Shown here one piece after another: positions 24,030 to 37,347 of a DNA stretch of 64,000 nucleotides. The notes beneath the pieces were generated by a model. It saw nothing but the letters and a program-made list of their open reading frames with translations. It made no database searches and was not told where the DNA came from. The position numbers and the translations under genes are program-made. Positions within the stretch are counted from its first letter, which is position 1, and every line of letters begins with the position of its first letter. The stretch comes from Cymbidium sinense. Lineage: Eukaryota; Streptophyta; Magnoliopsida; Asparagales; Orchidaceae. Location of the stretch: positions 8,907,179-8,971,178 of the forward strand of contig CM038228.1 in the NCBI GenBank assembly GCA_021442155.1, read 5' to 3'.

Positions 24030-27000
24030 TGTGGTGAAAAATTCCTATAAGAAAGTCACCTTTCAAATATATGGGGAGAAGAGAAGAAGGACACCCTTAC
24101 AAAAATTTGTCTTGCTATGCCACACAGATCCACAGATGTACTTATTCAGGTGATCGGGTATGTCATCAAGGTATAGTGCACTATCTTGAAAGACAGAAAT
24201 CACTACCCTTTGATGGAACCAATCACCTCAATAAGGACTTCTAAGGATGATGGGTCTGCATATGTGCCAGATATTCTTCTCCTACTTTACATGAAAAAAT
24301 AAAGTGGGATTTATTATAAACTAGATTTGTTAAGTGCCCTACAGGGGCAAGCCCCCATAGTTAATTACATCCTAAGGGACAGGATCCCTTAAGAAAACTC
24401 TAGATTAAGGTAAATGATCATTGTCTCTGAAGATTTCAATAGGAAAGGACTATCAATTGATTGGTTTATGTTTGAAGATCAAATGGGATTGATCAAAAGA
24501 GGGAGTTATTATCAAAGCCAAAATAGGAATAAGTAGAATGCTCATGCTAGAAACCTAGCGAGCATCTCGAGCTATCCTAAAATTGGGCTTTATAGTTTAG
24601 AAATTTATTTAGTTTGTTTGAGTTGTATTTTTCATTAGAAATTTAAAGATTCTTAATACAAGATTAAGGAAATGCCTATGAGGTGAGGAATTATACCAAA
24701 ATGGAAAAGCAACCCAGAACTAAATCAGGGAGCTTGGGAAAGCATAACCTAAATCTAAGGCAAAAAAAAAGTAATTGGTTTGCCTCCACAAGAGAGGACA
24801 AACCACCCGATAGCTCGGACTTACAACCACCTTGGGGTGGCTACCAACTAACTCCTCATATGATTTTAAATATATTTAGGAAAGTCTTTATGCTTATGCA
24901 AGATAAGTTGGGCTATTTTTACTTAGAAAGAAACTAAGTACGTAAACTCACTCCCTAAAGAGACTAGATCATGTAAAGGGACATGCTTCAATGACCTAAA
25001 TCTAATGCATTTCAAATTTTATTTTATTATCATTTTTTACTCAGGCTAATAGGACATTTTATGACTAATGCATGAGAAATATATTATTGGCCAAAATAAG
25101 CTAGAATTTTTGGAGGTGAGTTTCCACCACAGCCGTCAAAGGTCAAGACGAAGTTCTCTACTAAGATGGAAGCCCTCCAATCAAAGTGAGATAATATGTA
25201 TTTGTGCATGATGTTATAAAGTAACCACAAAAACTCATCCAGTTAAGGGGTTACTAATTCTTTTATCTTGATTTTAATCCTAAGCTTTAAGTAAGGTTAT
25301 GAGTTTCTTATTTTAATTTTGAGTTTGTTAAGTTGGGTAAAAGATTTATTTTTCCTAAAGAGCTTAATCCTCATCCAGGCCATGCATAAAGTAAGGAATA
25401 AACTAGGAAAGGAATGCCACTTAATGCGTAAGTTAAAGAAACATCAACCAATTTATAAAATTAGCAAAAGAATAAAAGGATGTGGTGCACCACCACACAA
25501 ACCCAAAATTTCAAATTGGGTAGAGCTCTACCCTTATACAACTTTATGAATTAAATTACACTTAAGCAAAAAGAATTCATTATTATGGGGGGTCTTCAAG
25601 CTTCATTCTTCTCTCTTCTTTCTTTTCTTCTTTCTTTCTTCTTTGGTCTTCCTTTGGATGGTTGCATGGTAGGTGCTCCAAGTCTTCACATGGTACATAA
25701 GATGAAGTCTTATGATCAATGTTCATCTTAATCCCCCATAACAAATCATTCCAAATCCTAAATATACAAATTGTTTACATGAAAAGGGAAAGCATAAATT
25801 TAACTAATGCTTGTAAAATAAAGGTTAGTTAAATCACACCATACAAATCCCAAGCATGTATATTGGACTTAGTACTCCAAACATGGGTACTCAAGTCCAC
25901 CTAGCCTATGGATTATGCTAAGGGTTATAAGCACCTACTGCAACTAAGAAGCATTTATATTTTTATTTATGATAGCGCCCCTTTAGCACAATCCCTTGCA
26001 GAAAAGAATGGTTAGACTAAGCACGTCCTACCATTCATTCTACGAGCATACACCCTATCATCCAGTATAAAACATTCATCATAAAAATAAAACAAGACAT
26101 CATGCTTGCTAGAAGTTGTGACTTTGTGACTTAGGCTAATGTGTGTGCTTTGGAGGTTTGTGTGGCATGCTTAGCTTAGGATTTTGGGTTCAAGTTTTCT
26201 AAGTGTGAAAGATATGTTCAACTTAGAGGAGAGTTTCATTTAAGTTTTTTTTAAGTGTTTTGGGTTATTTTTTATTTCATGTTTTGTCTAGTTTGAGTGA
26301 AACATACAATTAATTACTAAGTTATAAAGAGAGGGAAAGAGAACAGAACTTCTCTTTCCTTCCCTAATCCTTAAGTAACTTCTAAGGGTAAGTCACATTT
26401 TAGTTTCATTTAGGTGAATGTTTTAATTACATATTTTATTCAATCCTAAGTTTAGATAAACCCTAAAAAACCTATTCAAAAAGAAAGGCATTTTAAGATT
26501 AAATAAAATGAATCAAAATTCACATGACACACATTACTTCATTTCTTCCCAACATATATATAACATAAATATGGATGGACCATAAGCATATCTATACATG
26601 CAAATGAGAATAGGTAACACACTTTATGATGCATGCTAAGTAATCCACTTAAGAAAATTTAGAAGTTAAATATGCATGATTTTTCTTAAGTAGAAAAGGT
26701 TTTCCTTATCCAAAATTTCACATACATACATAAAAGTAAGAAAGGCATAAGTGAGTACAATGTCATTGTTAATCAGAGGTGTAAGGTACAAGACCTACTC
26801 AGGGCTACTTAAAGCCTCGCAACCTCAAGATTTTCCAGACTAATATACCACTTTCCTTAAGTACAAACATGTATATAAAAGAAATGAAATAGAAAAGGAA
26901 GATGCAAAAAGTTGTTTAATGAATTCATTTTTATTTATGCAATTTATGTATGTAAGTGAAGGTAACCCTTCTTAGGTGAGAGCATATGGATGAATAGGGT

Positions 27001-28435
27001 ATGAAATTAGGTGAGCATTAGGTCCTTTTCAAATGAACCTCATATCTCACCAACATTCCTATTCAAAATTATGCCAACATAGAAAAGAAGGGAAAGCTAT
27101 AGTAAGCATACCTTCATAATATCTCACATGCAAGCTTATAACTAAAGTATAAGTAGCATACTTTTATATTTGATATTTCATTTATAAGTTTTGAAAATAA
27201 TTTGGATTTAGTAGTGATAATAGCCATTCATATTTTACTTTAGCCAACACATGCACATTTGATATAAAGTAAACAATTTTCATTTTAAAATTTGAAACAT
27301 GAAATTATGAATGCATGAATCACATGACATACAACTTAACATGTTGGGAAAGATCCAAAGAAATGAAAGCATGTAAACAAACTCACTTTACTTAAATCCT
27401 AAAGACATTCTTAAGGAATAAGAAAATCTAGAATAAATCAAAGTAAATTTCAAAATGATTTTTGTTTGGTTTAAAGTTTGATTTAATTTTGAAACAGTGA
27501 GATGGGTTTGCTGTCCTTAACCCATTCCCACATGTGTTTTAGATTTTAGTTTAATTTTTAGTTCATTAGATTCATTTTAAGTATTGATTAGGTTAATGTA
27601 TGAATTAAATGGCTTAATTAACCCTTACCACCTTAGAAAAATTAACTAAGTAATTATGAGCTAATGAGATGACATAAAACCCATAAGGTCTTTAAATTTG
27701 CAATACACCTATTAATGAATAGGCCTAATGCAATTTGGCTCTCAATTAAGAGTTAATTAAGAGGATTAAGCTTAAGTTCTAAAACACCCCTTTCACACTT
27801 ATGAAAGGGGGTCTAATTTCCTTAATTGAACTTAGGCTATTAAAAACCTAAGCATCTACCCAAGGTAGATTAATTAAGTTCTAGAGATTTTTAGAATTTT
27901 TGAAAATTGTTTAAAGGAATAATTAATGCATTAACCCCATTAAGAAGGGATTAAGGAAAGAAAAGGGGTTTAGGGAATAACTTGGGGAAATACTCCATTA
28001 TTCCCTAAGACCCTTTCTCACTGGATCTAACCTTAATCCAACTTAAACATAGGAAAATCCACTAATTACATCTTAATTACCCTTAATTGTATGAAATGGG
28101 TAATTAGAAGCAATGTTTAATCAAGACCTCCATAAATCTCAAGAAAATTAGGGGAGGCAGAGGTCATCCCTTAAAATAAACCCTATAAGTTTGAGATTAA
28201 TTGATGGCTTAATTAGAAAGTAATTAGCTAATTAACATTCCCAAAGAAATCCAAATTCATAGAAAAAGGGAATTCAAAATGCATTGGAAACAATTTAAAA
28301 TTATTTTAGATGAAATTATCTATCCATAGCATTTTTTTTATTTTATTTTTTTGATGTTAATTGAATTAGTTATGAATTTTAGAAGATCTAAGGATTAATA
28401 AGCATTTAATTAAATCCCTTACTAATCCCTCTACT

Positions 28436-28690
28436 CACGGCACGATGCATGGCGGCGGCGGTCAGCGCGCTTTGCACGCATCATGCGGTGAGCATCCCAC
28501 TTAAAAGTCACCTTAGGGCATGGCGGTGGCGGATGCGCTTTGATCTCTACCATCCGATCAAAGATCGGATGGCCAGGGATCTCCCCACAGTTTATAAAAT
28601 GGATAATGACTTATAAAAAGTGTGGATAATCTCAGCCGTCCATCCAAACAATGTGGATGGACGACTAGTGATTCATCCCTGCCAAAGCTC
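28436..28690. promoter_or_regulatory. CpG-bearing GC-richer patch in LTR-3
   Basis: A local island with 'ggcggcggcggtcagcgcgc' contrasts with the AT-rich surroundings. Counterparts at 7,190-7,420, 34,190-34,450 and 52,345-52,580 have lost many CpGs. A central GC-rich patch in an LTR may hold the promoter and transcript start, but no TATA box could be assigned with confidence. Confidence 0.35.
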
Positions 28691-29743
28691 ATGGAGAATG
28701 TGATTCGTCCATCTTTGAAGCTTTGATCCAAACTTGATTGAGCTCAGATTAGAATGAAACTCAACCCACACCATCAACATAAACCTTAGATCACATCTAA
28801 TAGTCAAAATCCTATGGGATAACTATTTCTTTCACAAAGCTCCACGCCACAATGAGTTTAAGGGTCAAAAAATAGCATACCTCACCACAGGTGATCACCT
28901 ATGCCCGATTCCCTTAGAGGAGCTTTGTCTAGTTGACATGAAGCCTTGTTGAAGTTTGGAGACTTGGGTTGGTGCCCTATGCACTAACACCACTTCACTT
29001 TGAGCTCGATCTTGATCAAGCTAGGTCTCCCCTTGCCTTTGGAACTTTAGAGGGAGCCTAAGCAAGCTCAACTTAATCCTCTGATGGAGTGTGCAAGAGC
29101 AATTGGATCCAAATGGAGTGTGGAAGAATTTGGAAATTCAAAGGAGCTCCCCTATTTCCACTGTTTGAAAACTGAGAATGGGGAATTGGCAAGAGCTTTA
29201 GGATGCTTGCTATCACTCTCTGATGGCTCCTAAGTCTCACTAGCACTCAATCCAATTAAGAATGATGCATTTTAGTTTATTTAGGGGGAGTATATCTCCC
29301 CTTGAAGATCGAATGCTCTTATCATTTTGATCTAATTGACCACAATGGGATGGTTTTTTTGCTGTTAGGAGTGTGTTGCACATGGTCGGTTTGAGGCCTT
29401 GAGTGGATTGCCAACCTCCCATGTGCTTTCAATTGAGTGGAAGAGGGAGTTTGAATTTGCTAATTTGACCCATGCGAGTTTGGCCTCGGGGCCAACTGAG
29501 CTGACCCAAACTCATTATGTCACTCATCACTAGGTCCCCTTGATGTTTTAGGAGAGCCTCAAGTGTTTGTGATGAGTGCATGACCATAATACCCATGGGC
29601 TAGGCCAAACTTTGTTCTATGGCCTAGGGGTATAATGGTCATTTTGATATATTTTTTAATTTGGGTATGTTTGTTATGTTGAGAAAATAGGTTGGGTCAA
29701 GTTTCAATGGATTTGGAATCCATTTGATAGGGTTTGGCTCATG

Positions 29744-29949
29744 TTGACCCATTTAGGTCAAAATGGGTCAACATGGGTCAAGTTGACCAATAGGTCAAAT
29801 TGGGTCAAACCAAGGGTTAAATCAAGTTCATATGAACATTTGAAATTTTGGTGCCTTTGGTTTGGCTCAATTTGGTATAGATTAGGTTTTGGCTCATATG
29901 ACCCATTTAGGTCAAATGGGTCAAGTTGACCTATTTGACCCATTTGACC
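29744..29949. promoter_or_regulatory. Densest W-box-core cluster (LTR-3)
   Basis: Twelve GGTCAA or TTGACC hexamers lie in 206 bases, starting at 29,744, 29,757, 29,766, 29,776, 29,783, 29,793, 29,803, 29,910, 29,919, 29,926, 29,935 and 29,944. Both orientations occur and several are spaced 7-10 bases apart. See the LTR-1 cluster entry for interpretation. Confidence 0.5.
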
Positions 29950-30904
29950 TATTTTGGTTAGGACAAGGGTGGGTTTAGGCTTGGTTGGTCATATGAAGTG
30001 GATTGGTATCTTTGTTTCCAATCAATTTGAGTTAGGTTCAATTTTGGCTCAACATGACCCCTTTAGGTCATGTTGGGTTAAAGGTCAATTAGGCTAGGTT
30101 AGGTCTAGTTGGCCAATTGAGGCTTTGGTCAAGTTCCACAAATGATTTGGGATGGACTTGACCCATTGGTTTGGTTCAATTTGGCTTAGATCAAGTTTTG
30201 ACACATGGGTCAACTTGGGTCAAGTGGGCCAAATGGGTTGGGTTAGGTTCAAATGTTGGCTTGGTCAAGTTCAAACATAGGTCATTAGTGAACTTAGATC
30301 AAGGGTTTCAATCAATTTGGCCTATAGTGGATTTTGGCTTTGTTAGGTTTCATTTTAGGTTAAGTGTTGACTTGGTCAACCCTTAGGTTTGACTTGGTTT
30401 GACCTAATTTTATTGATTGATCATCCCATGATGATTGTTGATCAAGATGACAAAGATATATGAGTTTGGTTCAATCCAATTTGGTTAGGATCAAAAGTTG
30501 GCTCATAAGTGTACTTTAGGTCACTTTGGGTCAAGTGAGCCTAAGTATCAAATGGTTTTCAAAGCTTGATTTGAAGTTGATTGATCTTGTATGTTGACTT
30601 ATGATTGAAATATAAATCCATTTACAAGTGGTTTGAAGTCAAATGGATTTTGATTCATTTGAAAATCTCATATTCAAAGGAAGAATATGAAGGGATTTTT
30701 GGGTTTGATTTTTGATTTGGGTTTTGATTGAAGGATTGGGATTTGGATTTATATATGAGCTCATGATTGTAGGATTGATTGAACCATGAGAGAAAATCAC
30801 GGGTTTGGCTTGATTTGAGTTGATTTTGACTAAGTTCAAGATTTTAACTTTAAAGGCTTAGATTTGATTTTGATTTGATTTGAGTTTGATCTTTGAAGTT
30901 GGTT

Positions 30905-31640
30905 TTGGTTTTTTTCAATTTATATTTCATTTATATATGTGAATATAAATGAGAATATAAATTGATCATGAGAAAATTTCAAGAATTTGAAAGAGTTTAA
31001 TCATAATTTAGGTTAAATCCATTAAAGGGAATTTAAAGGATTTAATGGGATTTTTAATTTGAAATATAATTTTTTGAGTTGGATTTGATTGGTTTATATT
31101 TATATTTCATTTAAATGTGAGAATATAAATGAGAATACAAATATATTTTGAGAAAATCCTATGAGTTTGAAGTGATTTGATCAGAGTTTAGGTTAAATCC
31201 ATTAATGAAAAATTAATGAATTTATGGGAATTTCAAGCATTTTTAATTTGGAATTTAATTTTTGGGTTTGATTGAATTGAGTTATATTTATTTTTCATTT
31301 ATATATAAATATATAAATGAGGATATAAATTGATTTTGAGAAAATCTCAAGGATTTGAATAGGTTTGATCAAGAATTGGAGTTGATTTTGGCTAAGTCCT
31401 TTAATGGAAAATTAAAGGAATTTAGGAAAATTTTCATGAATTGTTTTGGAATCTTGAATTTGATTTAATGGGTTTGAATTTATATTTCATTTATAAATGT
31501 GAATATAAATGATAATATAAATGTATCATGAGAAAATTTCTAAGATTTGAGTAGGTTTAGATCATGGTTTTGGTTAAGTCCTTAAGGAAAGGTTAAGGAC
31601 TTAGAAAATTTTGACTTAGGGATTTTGATGAATTTTGATC
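30905..31640. repeat. Four hairpin-bearing tandem units in LTR-3
   Basis: Units start near 30,917, 31,095, 31,280 and 31,475. Each carries a 'catttatat...atataaatg' inverted repeat and a second inverted repeat with changing stems: TTAAATCC/GGATTTAA near 31,015, CATTA/TAATG near 31,200, CCTTTAAT/ATTAAAGG near 31,393, and AAGTCCTTAA/TTAAGGACTT near 31,574-31,600. Confidence 0.75.
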
Positions 31641-31939
31641 ATGGGTTTCAATCATAGATTTCAATCATGGAATTGATTTAGATATTGAGAAAATCAAATA
31701 GAATTGATTTGAAGTTTGACTTGAAAAGGAAAGGAGTGAGAATGGTTTAGGCTAAGGGTAGGAGATATTCCTAACACCCCAGGCATGACCTATCCTATGC
31801 TCTAAGTATTCTAGGGCTAGGGGAGAGTGTCCACCTGATCACTAGATGTGTCTTAAGACTAAGGAACTCTTAAAGTTTAAGAGGAAGCCTAAGCATAAGA
31901 TGGAGGTGTTGAGGGCTCATTCTAAAATTGAGTGCAACA

Positions 31940-31944
31940 ATGGT
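31940..31944. repeat. Right target-site duplication of LTR-3 (atggt)
   Basis: Follows the CA end of LTR-3 and is itself followed by 'aatcttagctatggc', the continuation of LTR-2 (LTR-1 reads 'atgcttagctatggc'). Confidence 0.65.
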
Positions 31945-34900
31945 AATCTTAGCTATGGCTTTAAGTTAGAGTTTTCTAAGTATGAAGGATGTTCAACTTA
32001 GAGGATGGTTTTATTTAAGTTTTTTAGATGTTTTGGGTTAATTTTATTTTGTGTTTTGATTAGGTTCAAGTGAATCCTACAATTAGTTGCTAAGTTATAA
32101 GAGAGGAAGAGAACTTCTCTTTCCTTCCATACCTTAAGTAATTTCTAAAGTAGATTCAAGCTTTGGTTTTGTTTACTGGATATTTTATTATGTGTTTTAA
32201 TTAAACTTAAGTTTAGATAAACTCTAAACAAACCTATTCAAAAAGAAAGGCATTTTAAGATTAAATAAAGTGAAATGAAATCACAAAACACACATCACTT
32301 CATTTCTTTCCCAACATGTACAACATGCATATGAATAATTCCTAAACATATCTAAACATACAAATGGAAATGTTTAACACACTTTATGATGCATGCTAAG
32401 TAACTTATTTAAGAAAATTTGGATGTTTATGATGCATGATTTTCATTAAGTAGAAAAGGGATTTCTTTTCCAATTTTTCACATACACACATGAATGTATG
32501 AAAGACATAAGTGAGTACGGCACCATTGTTAGCACCAGGGGTGTAAGGTACAAGACCTACTTGGGGCTACTTAAAGCCTCACAACTCTGGGGATGTCCAG
32601 ACTAATATACCACTTTCCTTAAATACAAGCATATGTACAAAAAAAGTAAATGGAAAAGGAAAGATGCAAAGTTCATTTTTTTTATTTGTTTAGTTTATAA
32701 ATGTAAGTGTGGATGTCCTTCCTGATTTGATAACATATAGATGAATAATAATGGATTCAAAAGTTGTGTGCTCTTTTCAAATGAGCAATACACTTTACCA
32801 AATTTTTATTCAAAATTATGCTAAATATGAAGGAAAGGAAAAACTACACTATACACATCTTTATATTTCCAACACATGCAAGCTTATAAGTAAACTATAA
32901 GTAGCACACTTTTAGTTTTGATAATTGATTCATATATTTTTGAAAATAATTTGGATTTAGTAGTGATAATAGCCATTCATATTCCTACTTTAGCCAAAAT
33001 ATGCAATTTGACATAAAGGAAATATTTTCATTTCTAAATTTGATTTTTGAAAAGCATGAATGTATGAAATCATATGACACACATATTTAGCATCTTGGGG
33101 AAGAATTAAAGTGATTAAAGTATGTAAATACTTTCACCCTAATTAATTCCTAAAGACAATCTTATGAGATAGGCATGTTTAAAATAAATCAAAGTTTGTC
33201 TTCATGTGATTTTTGTTTCATTTTTTTGTTTTATGTTTATGTTTGATTTCAATTTGAGAAATGTGAGGTAAGTTATATTCCATTACCACATGTGTTCATT
33301 ACCTTTGTTCAATTTTTAGATGATTAAATCAATTTTATGCTTTAGTTAGGTTAAGGCATGATTAAGTGTATTAATTATACCTTACCTACACCACCTTAGC
33401 ATAGTTAATCCAATAATTATGAGCTAATGAGATGACATAAAATCACACAAGGAATTTAAATCAGCAATTAACCTAGGAAAGAAAGGGCCTAATCCAATTT
33501 GGCTCATGATTAAGAATTAATTAAACTAAGGTTAATTTAAGTACTTTCCTAATCCCTCTCACACATGTGAATTGGATTTGGATTTCCTTAAGCTACTTAG
33601 GTTATTGAACACCTAAGCACCTACCCAAAACAAATTAGTTGAGCTCTCGAATGTTTTAAAAATTTATGAAATTAATTAAGGGAGTAATTAATGAAGTGAG
33701 GATTAAGGAATGGAAAGCGGGTTTAAGGAATAGCTTAAGGGAAATTGCCCAAAATTATTCCCTAAACCTCCTATTCATTATAACATACCTTAATCAAATT
33801 AAACAAAGATTAATTTACTAAACCTTTAAGGCTTAATTAGATTAAGGAGTGATTAGGGAATGAAATAGTAATTTCCTAATTTAGCTACCAATAATTCCCA
33901 AGAAAATTAGGCGAGGCAGAAGTCATTCCCAAAAATATACTCAAGAAATTTGAGATTAATTAATGGCTTAAAGGATAATTAATGAAACAACATTCCCAAG
34001 AAACCCAAAATCGAGAAAGATACATTTCAAAATCTATTGAAATCAATTTTAGAATATTCTAGGTTGAATTATCTTTAAGTGGCAATTTACCTCATATTTT
34101 TTTGATTTTCTAGGTGGAGATATGAATTTTAGAAGTTTATATGATTAATTAGAATTAAATAAGCTCTAATTAATTCCTTAATCCAATGGTACACATGCGG
34201 TGACTTCGGACGTGCTTTACATGCGTGTCCTCAAATGGCCACTTAAACATCATCATGGCAGGTGGTGGCTATCTTTTCTTCTACCATTCGATCAAGGATT
34301 GAGGATTTAATCCACAATTTTAAAATGATAAAATCAGATCTAAAGCATATGTTTAATCTCGTCCATCCAAAATGCATGGATGGGCGGCGATCTATCCTGC
34401 CGCTTATGACCCATGGAGACGTCAAGTTCTAGGTCTTGATCCGAGCTTGATTGAGCTGGTGGAATGAAATTTTGCACACACCATCTAATGGCAAGCACAT
34501 TTAATGATTGAAACTTCATGCCATTAACATTTCTTTCACGGACCAACACACATGGAGTTAAGTGATAAAAAATGTCTAACCTCACCTTCCTTGGAGAAGC
34601 TTCATCTAGTTGAGATGAAGCTTTGGTGAAAGTTCTAGCACTTGAGGTTGAGTGGATAGCTCTATGGACCAACCCCTCCTCATAGTGAGCTTGATTTTGA
34701 TTGAAGTGAATCTCCCCTTGCCTTTGGAACTTGGGAAAGAGGTTGGGCAAGCTTCGACTCTTAAGGGAGTGTGCAAAGGGAATTTGGTTGAATTTGAGTG
34801 TAATGGAAGTTGGCAAATCCTTGGAGCTCCCATGTTTTTGCTTAAGGGAAAACTGAGAATGGAAAATTTAATCTCCCTCTAAAGAGCTTAGGATCACTCT

Positions 34901-37347
34901 AGAATCACTCTGCTGGCTTCCTATGCTTCAAATGTGATGTGAATTGTGTGGGTTGGGGGGAGATATGGCTTCCTATGCTCCAATCGATAGAGTGTGTGTG
35001 TGAATTGAGTTAAATTAGGGGGAGTATATCTCCCATTGGGTGTTTGATCATTAGAGGCTTTGTGATTTTGGAGGCTTGGTAAGTGCTCAAATTGTAGGGG
35101 CATGATTCATGAGCCATGTGCCGGTTTTGCCTTGGGTCAAGTTGTGACCCAAACCCATTGGGTTGGGTGCACCACCCTCCATAGGGTTTACTCAACCTAA
35201 TAGGATAGTATAGGTATGTAGAGGAATTGACCAAATTCCCCATGGATTTGACCAAAATTTGTTCTATGGCCTAGAATGGTCATTTGGCTAATTTTTGAAT
35301 TTGGATATGTTGGGTATGTTGAGAAAATAGGTTTGGCCAAGTTTCATTGGATTTGGATTTCATTTGGTATGGTTTGGCTCATGTTGACCCATTTAGGTCA
35401 AAATGGGTCAACTTAGGTCAAGTTGACCAATTGGTCAAATTGGGTCAAACTAAGGGTTGGGTCAAGTTCATATGACCATTTGAAATATTTTAGTGGCTTT
35501 GGTTTGATTCAATTTGGTTTATGTTTGAATTTAGATTAGGTTTGAATTTGGTTCATATGGCTTCATTTAGGTCAAATGGGTCAAGTTGACCAATTTAACC
35601 CATTTGACCAATTTGAGCTAGGTCATGGGTAGGTTTAGGTTTGGTTAGTCATATGAAGTGGATTGGTATCTTTTTTCCAATCAATTTTGTTAAGTTTGAA
35701 TTTGGATGACCCTTTAAGTCAAGTTGGGGTCAAGGTCAATTTGGCTAGGTTAGGTCTAGTTGGCCAATTAAGGCTTTGGTCAAGTTCAATAAGTGATTTG
35801 GAATGAACTTGACCAATGGGTTTCAATCAATTTGTCTTAGATCAAGTTTTGGCACATTTTGACTTTTTAGGTCAAGTTGGGTCAACTTGGGTCAAGTGGC
35901 CAATTGGGCTAGGTTAGGTTCAAATATTGACTTTGTCAAGTTCAAACATTGGTCATGAATGAACTTAGATCAATGGTTTCAATCAATTTTGCTTATGGTG
36001 GATTTTGGCTATGTTGGATTTTATTTTGGCTAAGTTGTTGACTTGGTCAACCCTTAGGTTTGACTTGATTTGACCAATTTGATTGATTGATCATCCCATG
36101 ATGATTGTTGATCATGATGAGAAGCATGGATGGGCTTAGTTCAATCCAATTTGGTTAAGATTATAATTTTGCTCATAAAGGTACTTTAGGTCACTTTAGG
36201 TCAAGTGAGCCTAAGTAGGTCAAATGGCTTGGTCAAAGCTTGATTGGAGTTTGATTGAACTTGTTTATGGACTCATGATTGAAATATAAATCCATTTAAA
36301 GTTGTTTGAAGTCAAATGGGTTTTGGTTCATTTGATAATTTCATATTCAAAGGGTGAACATGAAATAGATTTGGGTTTGATTTTTGAATTGGGTTTTGAT
36401 CTGTGATTGAAGTTTGTATTTATATTTGGGTTCATGATTATAGGATTGATTGAATCATGAAAGAAAATCAAGAGTTTGGCTTGATTTGAAGTTGCTAAGT
36501 TCAAAATTTTAACTTGAAAGACTTAGGTTGGATTTTGATTGAATTTGAGTTTGATTTTGGGGTTGGTTTTGGTTGTTTGAATTTATATTTCATTTATATA
36601 TGTGAATATAAATGAGAATAAATGGATTATTCAAAGATTTGAAGTGATTTGAAGTTGATTTGAGCTAAGTCCTTTAGAGGAATTAAAGGACTTAGGAAAT
36701 TTGGAATTTGGAATTTCAATTGGATATTGATTTGATTGATTTGAATTTATATCTCATTTATATATGTGAATATAAATGAGTTATGAGAAAATTTCATGAA
36801 TTGGAATTGATTTAGATTTGATTTAAAGTCCATGAATGGAGATCAAAGGACTTAGCCAAGATTTGGAACTTGGAATTTCAATTTGGAATTCGATTTGATT
36901 GATTTAAATTTATATCTCATTTATATATGTGAATATAAATGAGAGTATAAATGAGTTGTGATAAAATTTTATGAGTTTGAATTGATTTGAAGATGATTTA
37001 GGCTAAGTCCTTAAGAGGGAATTAAGGACTTAGCAAATATTTCAAACTTGGAATTTCAATCATGTGATATTGATTTGACTTTGGAGAAAATCAAATAAGA
37101 TTGATTTGGTGTTTTGACTTGAAGGAAGGAAGGTGAGGAATAGTTTGAGCTAAGGGCAGGCAAACTTTCCTAACACCCCTAAGGTATGACCTATTCCTAT
37201 GGTTAACTCTTCTAAGTCTCTAGGGTTAGGTTGAGTGTCCACCTAATCACTAGATGTGTCTTAAGACTAAGTATCCCTTAAAGTCTAAGAGGAGTCCTAT
37301 GTCTAAGATGGAGGGGTTGAGAGCTCACTCTAAAAATGAGGTCAACA

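Larger units (their letters stand above)
24030..31939 (-). mobile_element. LTR-3, nested solo LTR of 7.9 kb
   Basis: Starts TGTGGTGAAAAATTCC and ends GAGTGCAACA. It contains all landmarks of the family in order and no gag or pol sequence, so it is a solo LTR, the usual product of recombination between the two LTRs of one element. It sits inside LTR-2, is flanked by a 5-bp near-duplication, and is therefore younger than complex A. Its GC-richer patch (28,436-28,600) keeps many CpG sites that are TG or CA in LTR-1 and LTR-2, which agrees with younger age. It is the best copy for defining LTR boundaries and full length. Confidence 0.85.
21913..37347 (-). repeat. LTR-2, 5' LTR of complex A, split by nested LTR-3
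   Basis: Two pieces, 21,913-24,029 and 31,940-37,347, make one LTR of about 7.5 kb once the nested LTR is removed. LTR-1 at 5,362-5,380 is uninterrupted where this copy is split ('gtttgtgtggt' then 'atgcttagctatgg'). The left end is TGGGTTAGAAAAA against TGTGGGTTAG in LTR-1. The right end is GAGGTCAACA at 37,347, followed by internal sequence rather than host flank. A 158-codon minus-strand frame at 34,340-34,816 lies inside it, but the homologous parts of LTR-1 and LTR-3 differ by indels that break the frame, so it is not treated as a gene. The W-box-like cluster lies at 35,380-36,090 and the hairpin units at 36,575-37,060. Confidence 0.85.

Noticed and set aside
34340..34816. 158-codon minus-strand frame inside LTR-2, the longest open frame in the window
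   Set aside because: The homologous stretches in LTR-1 and LTR-3 differ by indels not divisible by three, so the frame is not conserved; no domain is recognisable.
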